Notes: a model not told the origin generated them from the sequence alone. DNA of 52,500 bases from Symbiodinium natans (GCA_905221605.1 CAJNDS010002772.1:1-52500), one strand, 5' to 3'. Numbered from the stretch's first letter, positions 34,592 to 46,563 are shown. Translations and numbers: made by a program.

Positions 34592-35519
34592 GACCTGGCT
34601 CTCGCGAAGGGTAAAGAAGGTGTTGGTGTTATCTTGCGTGTGTCCCTTTAAGTGCGTCTCAGTGCTCTTTGGGGCTTGTGGGGTTTGCGTGCTTAGGAGC
34701 TGCAAAGTTCTGCAAAGGCTTTGTCGAGATCTGGAGTCTGCCGCTTTCAGGCGGGGTTGCTCCTTTCTCGCCGCCTCTTATTTTACAATGCCCTTCCCCT
34801 AAATCCTCCAACTCGGAAACCGATGATTTCTTGAAAACCACATGCTCCCGCAGCAAGTGCAGCTAGATGTTACTCTGAGAACACTTCTCCAGGGCCTAAA
34901 ACCTCGATTCAGAGGCAGCTCAGCCCAAAAGCTTTGACCAAAAGAGCGCTTCGGGATCTGCGGGGCCATTTTACACGTGAGACATGCCCACACCGCCCTG
35001 AAAGCGGCGCCAACAACAGCCAAGCCCCAGATCCAGCTTGACACAGATCCTATGCGGAAGACCTAAATGCTATAAATGCTAGGCCAAGTCACAACCACAT
35101 TCCGGCCCTGGATCCCTGCGGCCGCCAGCAGCGACTTCTTCACTGTGCCATCCTTGATCCGAAGCTTTCTGCTGGGGCTGCGGCGGTCCAGTCCTACACC
35201 CTAGGGCCCTGGTAGCCTTCGTAGCCTAGGGTGCAGTGTTGGCTTCATCTTGGGTTCCACACTGCCGGGGCTGAAGGGTCAGTGAAGGATAATTTGGAGC
35301 GCACCTTTGCCAGAAATCCCTTCAAGTTCGGGTTCAGCTGAACCCCAACAGGCTCCTGAAGCACCGTAACATCTTAACTTCACTTCAGCTCACACATGTC
35401 TCAACCCGAAGATCAAGAAGATTGGGGGGTGGAGGGCGGGGGGGGGGGGGGGGGGTTATCCATGTCAAGAAATCTCAGATTTGGGGATGTTCAGGATCCG
35501 GGACTCCGAGTTGTTTAGT
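34592..35519. other. Gap with weak minus-strand exon candidates
   Basis: An exon may lie about 34911-34886 (after 'cgaggttttag|G', ALEKCSQ, donor 'caga|gtaaca') and another near 34996-34976 (GGVGMSH, donor GT). They would belong to a gene that I cannot complete. A G-run occupies 35437-35455. Confidence 0.3.
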
Positions 35520-35804
35520 TTAAGATGTAAACTCTAGGGGTATCCGATGTAAGCGCCGCACGTCGAGGGCATAAATGCCAAAGTTGGTCTCCTGGCATCG
35601 TTGCATATCGAACTCAGGAGGAAGCACTTCTTCATTCACATACAGTCTTGCAGTACAGCCGCGAAAACGTAGGCAGTTTGATTGCTGCGGTTTAGGATGT
35701 TGATGCAGTTCCATTGCTTTTTGGTGCCTGAACGAACCTTCGTGAACTTGCTGGGTTGCCTTGACTATGTCACCAGCAACATTGGGGACTGACTTCTGAA
35801 ACAT
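35520..35804 (-). CDS. 94-codon open frame, unknown
   Basis: A single open frame, MFQKSVPNVAGDIVKATQQV at the start and NFGIYALDVRRLHRIPLEF near the stop TAA. It is longer and more protein-like than the surrounding exons, and base composition here (35.5-36.2 kb) is more AT-rich than in neighbouring genes. An independent open stretch on the plus strand (about 35818-35975, including FRVLNFLSQLRSEPFRHLMN) and an Asn-rich plus-strand frame (36057-36200, ending in AAC/AAT codons) lie beside it. The segment may be a decayed mobile element or a late-acquired insert. No domain recognised. Confidence 0.3.
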   Translation of the reverse strand: MFQKSVPNVAGDIVKATQQVHEGSFRHQKAMELHQHPKPQQSNCLRFRGCTARLYVNEEVLPPEFDMQRCQETNFGIYALDVRRLHRIPLEFTS

Positions 35805-36600
35805 TGGTATAGCAATGATCGGTATCGACCAAGATTCAGAGTTTTAAATTTCTTGAGTCAGCTAAGGTCGGAGCCATTTAGGCATCTGATGAACAGGCTA
35901 CAATGCGTCAGAACAGGCACTATGACGACCATGAACAGCTTATGTGACAGGATGATGTCACGAACCTGTTGGGAAATGCAGGTACATTGATTGTTCCGCC
36001 ACTCCAGAACCACATCAGTGATTCACAGCAATCCGCTGAATCGGACTGACACAGCTATGAATCAGGCAGTCCTTCTGCATGCGAGATTGCTCGAACAGAA
36101 TCTAGACATTTCCAGAAGGAACAACAAGAATAACAACCTTAAGAACAACAATAACAATGCAAACAACGCATACAACAACAAGAGCAAGAACAAGCGATAA
36201 CCTAAACTCCAAACTTCTATCCCGTAAGCTCCTACTCTGAACCATAAAGCCTGATGAATATGGCATCCCTTCATCAGGGCGTGATGGCCTCCCGCTCAGC
36301 ATCTAGGGTCTAATGTCGAGGCAGCAATATGAAAAACGCTGACCTATATGAGCCGATGCTTGAGCTCCGTCCAGGAACTCATAAAGAGCCGGCGTTCCAA
36401 AACAACACGAAAACCCAAACCCTCGAATCATCCTTGAAAAAAATGAAAGCCCTGAGCCCTATAATCGTGCCCTGCCCAAACTCCTGGTTATCAAAGGTTT
36501 CCTCAAATTTGTCAGCGCTGGTCTTCTATAGACCCAACGACTTCTTGAACAAGATGCTTCTCAACTCATCAGACCATGAACTTAAAATCACGCTCCATAC

Positions 36601-36763
36601 CCCCTGCTCAGACTGAGCCGACCGGCCGGCTTGTCGTTGGAAGCCCTGAGCGGGACACTTCCATCTTGCAAAGGTTTTTGTTGCGATTGGGTCTTTGACT
36701 TGAAGAAAAGGCAACGTCCCGCAACTGACAGAAGATCCTCAAACCGGCGTTTGGGGCATACGC
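36601..36763 (-). CDS. Two candidate exons of an unknown gene
   Basis: Exon 36763-36716 (phase 1 to 1) reads VCPKRRFEDLLSVAG; exon 36645-36601 (phase 0 to 0) reads GFQRQAGRSAQSEQG with a GTATGG donor. Both follow AG|G acceptors, but their phases do not join, so another exon or a different frame is needed. Confidence 0.3.
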
Positions 36764-37756
36764 CTTGAATCACTACCAGCGGACCCCCGACCCTATTGGG
36801 GTCGAGGGGGTGGGCTTGTGCAACCTTTGTCCCCTTCAAAAGAGTCGCAGCTTCACCTGGAGCTCACCATCTTTGGAAAGTGTCGACTACCAGGATGACC
36901 AAGCTCTCAAACTCTGAATCCCTGAGCCGAAGAAGCAACAATACTGTACCGTACTACAACCCATGAAAAACGCAGCAAAGCGTTTCCCTTGTCTTTGCAG
37001 GGTGGGCAGAAGCCTCGTTGCGTCTCGCCAATGGCGCTTGATGCCGCTCTTGAGGCACCTGGAGACAAGATTCGTAGTGCCGGTTCTGCGTCAAGGCTTA
37101 GGATTTGGGTCGTTAGGGCTCAAGCCTTCACGATTTTGCTCAAATCGTAGGTATGGCTGTTGAGGTTACCCTGTGAAACCAATGCCGAGGCATAAAGCCC
37201 TTCATCTCCAATCTAGAGGCAGCACAAAACTGTGACCCACTAAGACCGGCACCAGTCCACCATCTTCCGGTCACTGATCTCAGTGAACTCGGGATGCTCG
37301 GTGAGGAACCTGGAGACGGAGGATTGCAAAGACCGAGCTCTCAGAGGCACTACAGGGGCACCATAGGGGCACCATAGGGGCACTAGGGCTTGGCAGGTCT
37401 TGCAAATGGTCTACAGATTCAGGCCTTCCTTGTTGTTGACTGCTTGGGGTGCTTTGACAAAACAGTTTTCCTTGGGCCTGGCTAGCTTGACGCATGCAAT
37501 CGGCAGAGCCCTCAGCTCAGACGCTAAACACCTCCTACGTGGCAACCTCCAAGCACACAACCCTGAGCCCATAAACAAGGGGAGTAGGTTTTTCGCTGCC
37601 GTGTCATGTTTGTTGATTTCGGAAAAATGTGGGTTTTGGATGGTGTTGGCAACACGGCTTTCTGGTGAAACTTTGTATGTGTCGCACGTCACTGCTTCTA
37701 TTGTGCATCGCAAAGGGGCAGCAAAAGATGAAAACCCTGCCCCAGACCCTGCATCC

Positions 37757-38788
37757 CGACCTAGAAAGAATAATTTTCGCCGTTGCAAAGTGCCAAATGT
37801 GCTGAAAATAAATGTCGACGAAGTGACCACAGGAAAATACAGCAAATAGCGAGGTTTCGGCCCGCACGCAGTCTAAATGACCCAACTCCCCAAAAGTGCT
37901 TAACTCGAGAACCCTCCCCCGGCAGCGAAAAGCATCCCTGCCATAAAGAAGCCCAAGAGGCCAGTCGAGCCAGTGGAAGGTGCCCTCTCCCGGCAAGAAC
38001 ACCGGAAAAAGCACCTGGCGCTGGTTGCGGCTTCTAGAGCACTACACCCGCCTGAGCCAGTCACTGTCCTAAACAGCACGCCGAAGCTCTCAAACTCTCA
38101 ACCCTAAGGGAGGCCCTCAAGCCGACTCAAGCCCATTCAGGGGTACCTCTGGCCGTGCATCCGCCGGCTGCGGGTACTTGATGTGGGCCACCTTGGAGAC
38201 TCTCATGGCGGGTTTCGGGCCTTCGGCTCTGATCTAATTCGGCTCTGCTATCGGTTGAGCTGTGCAGGGATGATTGCTCTGTCTTAAGGGTGCTGGCCTA
38301 TGCTGAAAAAAGGCAAGAGATTTTGTAATCCGAAACGCAACCCAAAACTGAACATACAAGGCACCCGAAGTTCGACCTTAAGCTCCCAAGCTCCACCTAA
38401 CAAATCACGTGGGCTTGCCAAAAACAACCTTGCACCTTGTCTTGCATGGCAGACAGGCGACATCCGCCTCTGCCGCATCATTCATCATGCCTCAGCCACT
38501 AGAGATGTTCTGAAAAAAACGGAGAGTTCTTCATCGTTGTTCAGTGTAATTAAAACGTCTCAGAGCTGAGAATTAAGTGCCGTTGCTTTGATAAGTCGCT
38601 GCTCCCTAAACCTCCCCTTTGAGAGGATCTTGTAGCTTTAGGGCCAACCTGGAGTAAAACAGCCTCGGTGGCACAAAGTCTTCAGCTAGATGCAAAAACA
38701 GGACAACATCTGCGATGCCAATATGCAAATCTCGAGTCTTTAGCCGGCTGTCAATGATGTCGGAGAAGCAAGGCAAAGCGGTGGGCAC
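37757..38788 (-). CDS. Unknown gene, partial, 2-3 exons
   Basis: Exon about 38788-38675 reads LPCFSDIIDSRLKTRDLHIG, then IADVVLFLHLAEDF, with donor 'gacttt|gtgcc'. It can join in phase 0 to 38014-37913 (VLFPVFLPGEGTFHWLDWPL, then GLLYGRDAFRCRGR), whose acceptor is 'cagcgccag|G'. A further exon about 37797-37757 follows an excellent 'catttattttcag' acceptor and ends 'tctag|gtcggg' (HIWHFATAKIILS in one frame). The joined product is hydrophobic and aromatic-rich. Plus-strand frames over 37400-37849 also look protein-like, so strand rests on the minus-strand splice sites. Confidence 0.4.
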
Positions 38789-38789
38789 G

Positions 38790-39700
38790 CTACTGCGTAC
38801 TACAGCCCACCCAGTCTTTTCGAGGGCTGAGTACTATTCTACTGTTTGGGCCTGCCTGCAGCTCCTACACGCTGTCACGTGGTCGGGTTTTGGGGCCCAG
38901 ACGCAAGCCCCCAAACCCGAGGCAGTCCAATCTCAAAACGCTTGACCCCTTCTCCCCGACGCAAGAGAGAAACCTTGCAAATTCCCAAGCCATCCCCAAC
39001 GCTAAAGGAAATCATTTCTACGAGGCACGACATTTGAATGGCAAGTCCGCCAAGGGCTCCGGTCCGAAGTTCACGTGAACCTGTGAGACGCCAGGCGCGG
39101 CAAGGTCTTCGGCAGGTATGAGCTGGTACAGGTCAAAGTGCATTTCTCCATTGCTACAAGATTGTTCTTGGCTCTACAATTTTTAGCTGCATGTCATCTT
39201 TTTCAAGACCTGCGGTCAAGGTGTTGGGAAGGGCTTAAAGTTTTTCTTTAGGGCTTGGGCTCGCCGAAGCTTACGACAGTCTAGTGTTGCGGGCGCGAAC
39301 ACCTGAACTACCTTTGTGTTGTCGCTCACCTCTAAAGTGCACACTCTCTAGTCCTCGAAACCGTTTGAGCTGCTTGAGTCATGCGCGATGAGGGCTTAAG
39401 CACCAAGGCAGCTACAGCGTGGTCAGGTGGTTTAGAAACCTCACCCCCAGCCCCAACAAATTGTATTGAAAGCTTGGAATGACTCAGGACGGGATTGCAG
39501 CAGGCTTGGAAACCTGAGCGCCGTTTCTCAAACGTTTTAGATTGTAGTTCCTAGTGTTGGGTTTCACAAAAACTTAGCTCCACCGTAGACCCGCATGTGC
39601 GGGGAACTTAGCAAAGATGCTAGAACCGTTGTGCAGCCCTTGCGAGGTACAAGGCTTCGTCCCGAAGCACAGAACTCGAAGTACAACGATGCTGCATCTA
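38790..39700. other. Gap without a supported gene
   Basis: No exon with both splice signals and phase support. Open frames on the plus strand at 38715-39078 are not supported by splice sites. Confidence 0.4.
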
Positions 39701-39701
39701 C

Positions 39702-40700
39702 GTGAAGCATTCCCCAGATCCAAGCCGGCGGCCGTGAGATTCTTGAAGGTAATCTGGGCTTGCCAAGGGTGGCCACAAGGGTTCGTCTCGCAAGGAGTTG
39801 GATTTCATCTTTTCGGGCCGTTCTGAGGCGACAGCACCGTTACGAGGCTGGAGGCTCATGCGATTTGACCCTGCATGTACCCCTTTTTACATAAAAACGT
39901 GCGTGAAACAAGCCTCCGCACTCTCTAACCAAGGCTTCCTCACGACACAAGATCGTTAAAAGTCACAGTTGCTTATTGCGCCATTCATTGTCATACCAAC
40001 GCGAAAGCACAACCCATCATATGTTCCTACATTCTGCAAAGTACGATGCTGAGCTTGATCTGCAGATGTTCGGTAGCAATCGACCATAAAGTTGAAGCCA
40101 CCGTCAGTTCCTGTCGATTGGGTAGCTACTGCAATGAATCCGGAACGCCGTGCCCAAGACCCGACAGCCGAAACCCTCCTGAAGCCGAATCTGGCTCATC
40201 CTTCCAAGCGGCCATGGGAAAGAGCGGTTTTCCCTTCAAAACCTCAGGGATCGGCTGCGGCCTGCAAAGCAGAGCTGCTATTGGGGCTTGGCTGATGTCT
40301 TGAGAGCTTTCCTGCTTTGGGCTGAGATGTTTGAAGTTCTCGCTCTTCGATTTCGAGGCCCGTTCCGAACGGGACATGCGTGACCTGAGCAAGGAAGGGA
40401 TTTCCTTCCCCAAAGTTGCCTTTTGATTAGGATCGGATCGGTGGCAGGCTCAGCTGCTGGACATGTCTAAACTTCCTAAACTTCCCAATGCTGGAAGCCG
40501 AACTCCGAAAACAGGGCCTCGCTACCGAAGCTTCCAAGGTTCAAAGGTTCAAAAGGTCTGCCAAGCAGCTCTCTAAACTTTGCACGTCCATAGAAGTACT
40601 CCTGATAGAAACCAGAATTTGGAGAACTTACCATGCTCCACACAACCCAAAACCCATCCCTGCGCCTGGTTATCCGCTCGCCATCCCGGAAGAGTGACAT
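39702..40700 (-). CDS. Unknown protein, 5' part, 4 exons
   Basis: Exons: 40700-40579 (MSLFRDGERITRRRDGFWVV, then WSM, a ten-codon link, then EYFYGRA), 40384-40300 (SRMSRSERASKSKSENFKHL, then SPKQESSQ, GA donor), 40233-40147 (GKPLFPMAAWKDEPDSASGG, then FRLSGLGHG) and 39753-39702 (ITFKNLTAAGLDLGNAS, donor 'tcac|gtagat'). Phases 2, 0, 0 agree. Exon 1 contains a perfect GTAAGT...TTTCTATCAG pair only 30 nt apart (40603-40632), which may be a tiny intron or coding sequence. The second exon is Ser/Arg/Lys-rich. The gene continues left of 39702. In exon 2 another frame (VTHVPFGTGLEIEERELQ) is open; phase favours the one given. Confidence 0.42.
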
Positions 40701-41687
40701 GGTGAATGCATCTGGGCCTGCGGGACCAACGGTTCAATAGAGTTCAGGGCAGGGAGGTGACAGCCTCTTGTTCTCAATGACTCAATGACAGCCTCTGATG
40801 GCCCGATCATTAATGCTGAGATCCGAAAGCCTCTGAAAAGGTTGCACCTAATAAGGTCGCGGACCTTTCTTCAGGACTCTACACGAAAGACTTACAACAG
40901 CTCCGAGCCGCAGCTTCAAAAGAAGTTGCACTGCAGTCTGAGTTCGGAGGAATTCCGAATTCTAGCAGGCTCTGCACCCGGTGATTTTGTTGAAGGGCTT
41001 TGAGGGTTCTGAGTTCACAGGGCATGGGACAACGTCAAGGCTTTTTACCCTCAAGGAGAGGGGGAGATAAGGGAACAGGAGCTTAAAGGCTTTGGCACTT
41101 AGGCAGAGCTTGGGCATTCTGCATTGGAGCTTAGGCATTCTGCATGGTGACCCAGCCTTCCTCCGTCAAATTAATCATAACCTTGGCACAAGGTGGGTTG
41201 AGGCTCTGTGGCTCGAATGAGGTGTGAGGACCCGAAGCCCACGACCACCAACTCCAAAGCCTGGCAGAAATCTGACTTTTTCCCGCCAACGAACATCCAA
41301 CCACCCCATAAACCAACGTGCAACCCACACCCTGGACAAGAGCCCTGCCCTGAAGCCACAGCCAGTGGCATGTGTGGTATCTAAACGTTCTTTCCACCTG
41401 GGCGTGGCTGTGGCTTCGGCCACGCTCAAGGCTCTCACAGGGTTGAAACTTTTAGGGTAAAGTTGACCACCTCCCCGGCTGATAAGCGAAACCTACATCC
41501 TACATACTTCTGAGGCACAGGCTGCCTGGCAGATCAGGACAGGTCAAAGTCACGTTCATCATGGTCTCGCGCGACAGCTGAGCCCGGCACGGCCAATGCG
41601 GACCCGCTGGTCATGCGTTGGGTGACCTGCGTTCGCCTGTTCGACCATGCCGCGTCAAAAGTTGCACAGGCTTTTGGACTCTCCGCA

Positions 41688-42772
41688 CCTGCCTCTCTCG
41701 TGCATTGTCTGCTCGTGAGATCTAGGGCACATAGTGGCACATACACACTTGCCTCATGTGCCCGTGAAATAGGCACGCAACTGGTCAAACATGCCTTGGC
41801 ATAGAGGCGTTGTACAGCATCCATGCCAAAGACAACGTCTCCCTGCCTAACCCTAACCCCCCACCCCCCAACCACCCACAGCACCGGGCTCGCACACGGT
41901 ATCCAGTGGCCATAGATGCCAAAAGCCCGGGCCTTCGGTTGAAGATGAAATTGCCCTCTGAGTCAAAGGAGATGCTGTCCTCAGCATCACCTAAGAGCAA
42001 AACCTCAGTTGAGCACAGGAGCTGGCAGACAATGCACCTAGCACCTTAAAGGTGGGAGAGGGTTCTGTGACCGGGCTGTGTTCTTGGACGACAAACACAG
42101 GCATCATGACTCCGCTAGCTGCGGGCGCAATTGTGCCAAGCTCTGTTGGGAGGGTCGGTGAGGAGTCATCCTTGGTAGGCACGCCAAGTCCACAATGTTC
42201 TGGCAGACCCCGCAGGCCGTCATGGCAGACAGAGGAGAAGTGCAAGCCACGTCGCAGGTGCAGGTCGCGGCCACCATCTCTTTGCAAAGAGTTGCGCTGC
42301 CTGAGACCTGTTACCTCACCGTATCTACTCCTACGTGCTTCCCACCGTCTGCGCAATTGGCAAAAGCCTTGAAAATGAAGATTGCGCTGTCAGTGATCCT
42401 CACGTCACCTTCCAGTAAGGCTGAGGTCTTTCTTCTCTAAAGAAGAGTTTTTTGGGAGCAAGTCCGCGCGACACACCGCATGGAAAGCTCCATCTAAGTC
42501 ACCCATCTCTTCACACCCGTGCCTTGCCGTCGCAGAGTGCGTGCGTGTGAACCATAGAGTTTGACTCCACAGCGGTGTCTCCACTGCTCCCGAACTTCCA
42601 TCTTCAGACTCTGGGAATAACATCATCACAACGTCATGCCGCATGCCTGCCCCCTGCCTTCAGCTTCTACACGCAAGTCTTCCGGTGCTTTGAAGTCACT
42701 AACAAAGGCTGGAACCGCATCTCTCGTGCCGAAGCCAATCCGCAGCAGATTTCGTGGCAAAGGCGGTTTGAC
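41688..42772 (-). CDS. Unknown gene, 4-6 exons, internal part
   Basis: Secure exons: 42772-42671 (VKPPLPRNLLRIGFGTRDAV, then PAFVSDFKAPEDLR, donor GTAGAAG), 42601-42553 (MEVREQWRHRCGVKLY plus one base), 42408-about 42320 (DVRITDSAIFIFKAFANCAD, then GGKH) and 41990-41898 (DAEDSISFDSEGNFIFNRRP, then GLLASMATGY). The first three join in phases 0 and 1. Directly left of the third, after 'gaggtaacag|G' at about 42308, an open Cys-rich frame reads VSGSATLCKEMVAATCTCDV, then ACTSPLSAMTACGVCQ. A last candidate at about 41750-41688 reads ASVYVPLCALDLTSRQC. Two exons share the pattern D-S-x-x-FIF. Plus-strand frames (42195-42440, 43141-43476) overlap and also look coding, so strand confidence is moderate. 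Confidence 0.45.
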
Positions 42773-43659
42773 CTCAGGGCTGGTCTCCATAGCACCACAC
42801 CTTTCCAAGCGCAAGTAACGCATCGACATGCATCCGAGAAGGAGACTCCTTGTTGGACACAGTCTTCCTGGCCTCAGGTGCCAAGGGATTGCACAAACAC
42901 ATCACAGGACTTTCTTTTGGAACCGGCAGACACGTGATATGGGTTATGCAGGAACATCTCTACCACGCATCACAGTGCTCACAGTGCTGTTCATAATGGT
43001 GCAAGCAACGGATTGCACTAAGGCCCCGTCGCGGGCACTCGCAAACGCGAACCTCATACATATAGCGACCTGAGTGCAAAAAACTTGTCAGGCTCTGACA
43101 TCTGGCAGTCTGTGGCCTGCAATGGAGTGCAGGAGTAGAAGTGGAGCGTGGTTTAGCTCTTCTTGCTCTCGGATTCTACAGTAGTACTCTGAGGCATTGC
43201 GCACGCCTGTTGCGTCATTTTCCTGATGTTCTCCGATTGCCTGATCTGGAGGCAAGCCTGTGCAATTTGCTGCAGCAGTGCAGGCAGAAGTGGTCTGCAA
43301 GTCATCCCACACCCCAGATTGCACTGCGGTATGGCGGCAAGCCGTCACACGTGAGCCAACGTGAGCCAGGCTGTGCAAAGTCCTGTCAGCGTCAGTCTCG
43401 CAGTGCGAGCTGGCAGTCGGATTCGGGATTCGTCCCCCCGGAACATGTCGGAACAGATGCATGGACACATGACTAAGGGCATACACAAGGCTAACGCAGC
43501 ACCAGCGCATTGACCTTTCCGCGTAGGAGTGGACCAAAACTCGTGTCAGGAATGCTTGCTGCTCCTCACATCGAGAAACGAGGAGCTACCATAGAACTAC
43601 AACAGGGCAGCAGAGCATCGCATGCACGACACCCAACTCACATGCTTCACTAGATGATT

Positions 43660-43708
43660 TCACTCGATATCCGTCCCGAGCTTCAGGAGGAGAGTAGTGT
43701 CCTGAACC
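43660..43708 (-). CDS. Terminal exon of an unknown small gene
   Basis: After 'caatctgccag|G' (phase 2) the frame reads VQDTTLLLKLGTDIE and stops at TGA. A matching start may be MREDVPIGKLDH near 44012-43977, whose ATG also lies one base after AG|G. No linking exon was identified. Confidence 0.35.
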
Positions 43709-44113
43709 CTGGCAGATTGAATGGACATGCAGGGGTGCAATGCCCAGTCATCTAGCCACCTTCCTTTGAGGTGCTGGCCTAGATCCCAGAGATTCCCAGA
43801 GGGTCCACCTCTCCGAAACCCAAGTCTCTGAGATCCGAGGTGGGAACCGCTTCGGATACCCAGGTTGGCTCTTGCGCCAGCCAGCAAATATTGCAAGCCA
43901 CCCTCAGGGAGCATCAGAGCTTCGTCAGGGTACAGGTTTAGGGGCAGGGGATGGATTTAGGATCAATGGTCAAGCTTGCCGATAGGCACATCTTCCCTCA
44001 TCCTTCGAGCTAGGAAGGCAGCCCACTCCGCAGCACAGAAACACTGCAACACAAGTGACCTTTGCAGGCAATGGCGGGCTCCAAAGAGAGCACAGAACAG
44101 TGAACCGCTCTTG

Positions 44114-44784
44114 TTAGGCTTCAGTGTGAAGGATGCGAAGGAGTGTGCGAAGGAGTGCGAAGAGGCCCTTCAGGCTTCGCTCCGCCTCGCTGAGCGCCAT
44201 AAGCAAGTCTCCAGCCTGGCAGCTCAAAAAAAGGTCCGAAAAAAACCTCCAAACACCTCGCAACCGAAACCCACGCTGTATCGAAATCATGCTGAGTCAA
44301 GTGCTTGGGAAGCCAACAACAAAAACGCACAGATACAAACACACGAGCGACAAAACCTAGCGTGGTTCGAAGCTCACATGACCTTCTGCTTTTCGAGGAG
44401 TTCAGGGTGAAATATTTCCAGTTATTAAAGCCCAAGGCTTGGTCTTGCTCTAAAAACTAAATGTGGGCGCTACTGCCCAAGCCTCAAGCTCGAAGGGCGG
44501 AAGCACTGCACAAATTCTCAACCCCATAGCCCACGTACAGTAGAACTCGGAACTCGATTCGTCGAAGACCCCACCCCCATAGAGACACTTTGCACAGAGA
44601 CGCACCCCCAAAGCCCTAAAGCAAACAAATCCCTTCAACAAAGTCCAAGCCTTAGCTGCGCCTCAACACGCTTTAACCTCTTAACAAGTCCCCAAAAAGC
44701 CCCAAAAGGCCCCTCAAAAGGGCGCCGGGCCATGGAGGGCATGACGTTCAGTGTGGTGTCCGGAGCGAGGAACTTTGTAGCCTC
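44114..44784 (-). CDS. Unknown gene, 3' end, two exons
   Basis: Terminal exon 44215-44114 (34 codons, stop TAA): AGDLLMALSEAERSLKGLFA, then LLRTLLRILHTEA. It follows one of the best acceptors in the window, a T-rich tract ('ggtttttttcgg', 'ttttttgagctgccag|G'). GC at third codon positions is high. An upstream exon from 44784 (about 44784-44731) reads EATKFLAPDTTLNVMPSM and can join in phase 0. The antisense frame (KDAKECAKECEEALQASLRL) is also open, but the acceptor supports the minus strand. The product ends in an amphipathic leucine-rich helix. Confidence 0.5.
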
Positions 44785-45170
44785 CTCGCCAGGTCTCTTA
44801 CCAAGTGAGCAGGCGCTACGTCTCGCTTTAAGATGAGCGAGCGTACGCAAAGGCTTTAAGGCTTTAAGGGGCAGCGGCTCCAGGAACGCTTTCCTTGATT
44901 GACCTTGCATCTACCTCACGCCACAAGTGGACAGTCCAGACGCTAAGCCGAAATTCTTCTCAAGAGTTGAAGCCCCAAAATCCAAATGCCCAGATCCTGC
45001 GGTAGGCATAGCTTTGAGCTTGCAAAGTCTTGGGTTCAGGCGTCAGTCAGTTCAACTGCAGACCCCTTGAACCTTAAAGCCCCACCCCCCCCCCCCACCG
45101 AACCGGAAACCCTTGAAACCCTGAACACACATCAATTGCAGCCACCCAAGAGAACTTCAACAAAAAGAAC

Positions 45171-45231
45171 TGAAGATTTCATGGCCCCTAGCATGTGCGT
45201 CGCCTGGACGCGCGGTCTGGTATCTTCCGGC
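45171..45231 (-). CDS. Single exon, unknown gene
   Basis: Acceptor 'gatctttcgag|G', frame AGRYQTARPGDAHARGHEIF, donor 'ttca|gttctt'; phase 0 to 1. Nothing nearby confirms it. Confidence 0.3.
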
Positions 45232-45394
45232 CTCGAAAGATCCCGTTACTGCTTCTTGTTGGTTCGGGGGTTGGGGCTTGCAGATGTTGAGTTGGTTCTG
45301 ATCAAGGACATCTTAAATCAACCCCGTAAACCCCAACAAATCTTACAGGTTCGGTCCCTGAAACGCCAACTTGAGAACCCGAAAAAAGTTAACT

Positions 45395-45730
45395 TGGGAG
45401 CCTGGGCGACAAGCCAGCGTGGGTGTTTTGGCCAGCCCCAAACCCTTAAAGCCTAAAGCAAATGCTGGGTGGCAAGCCCTGAAATGTTGGTTGGCGAGCC
45501 CGAAGCAGGGTTTAGGACCCAGTTTAGGAACTCTGAAGGAGTGGGCGGGTGGCCAGGCCCAATCCCTTAAAGAAGATGTTGGGGCAAGCCCTAAGCCTAA
45601 ACCCTAAATAGGAGAGATGTTGACTGGCGAGCCCTCAGCCCTGAAAAGAGATGGTGCCCTAAAAAAAGGGGAGGGGGGTGGGGGTGGTGGGCGGCAAGCC
45701 CTAACCCCTGAAGGAGTTAGTGGGGTTTGT
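45395..45730. repeat. Degenerate tandem repeat with telomere-like core
   Basis: Four to five diverged units of roughly 65-75 bp, each with a 'ggcaagccct' or 'ggcgagccc' core followed by a CCTAAACC- or CCTGAAG-like segment and a 'gttgg' or 'gggtggc' tail. No gene is seen in it. Confidence 0.6.
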
Positions 45731-46563
45731 AGGTTATTTTGGGGGGCTATGTTCCTTCTACCAAGGGTCCCAAGGGAATCTTCAGAAGCACCTTAAATTT
45801 AGCATGCAGTCTGGAACGTCGCAAGTAACCGTATGTGGTCCAAGGTTGCTGCGCGTCGGTCTCGGTCTCCGGGTAGTTTGCGATAAACTGGTGGATCTGT
45901 GCCGGCTTGAAGGCTCAAAAGAGTCAAGTATAAAAGGGGCGTCGAATCTTGAATAGTGCCAGCTGTCAACCTCTCTTCAAATCCCTGCAGTCGGTAGGAA
46001 CTGAGTTTTTAGGGTTTGCAGGTGCGTTTCACTTTCATTGAGCACGGAGCTGCAGTCCTACAGGCCTGTGCACAGAAGGAAACACTGGCGCCAAAACTTC
46101 ATCCCATCAAGGCACCCATGCAACTCGAACCTGGAACCTTCGCTCACAGAACCTCAAACCTCCTTACGTGTGAGGGTTTCCGAGGCTTGGCCAATGCGAT
46201 GAAGGGGTGAATGGGTCAGGGGGCGGTGATGAAGCAGAACCTCACCCGGCCTCTACTGGCTGCTCGTAGACTCCTTGCGCAACGCGACATGGTGCTAGCG
46301 TAGCACTTTTGGGGGGGTATCACAATGGGTTCTGGGTGCTGCCATGCTGAGAATCAGAACAAGATCTCGAATGACTCGCTGCCTGTGTCTCTTGAGGAGG
46401 AGGCTTCTTGTGGTTTAGGATTCGGGCACTGGACCCTGAACGTTCGAAGTACATGATGAAGCCTCCAACTCGCCTTCTTCAGGATGCGAGGAGAAAGAAC
46501 CCTGTTGAAAGAAACTTGCTTGCACTATAGTACCCCTTCCCTTCCATGAAAGCACTCCTGCAT

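Noticed and set aside
37400-37849. 149-codon plus-strand open frame ending in NVLKINVDEVTTGKYSK
   Set aside because: Protein-like near its end, but minus-strand splice sites in the same region are stronger and all neighbours are on the minus strand. Not excluded.
43141-43476. Plus-strand frame with LLRHFPDVLRLPDLEASL
   Set aside because: Both strands look coding here; no splice or start evidence separates them, so I listed no gene.
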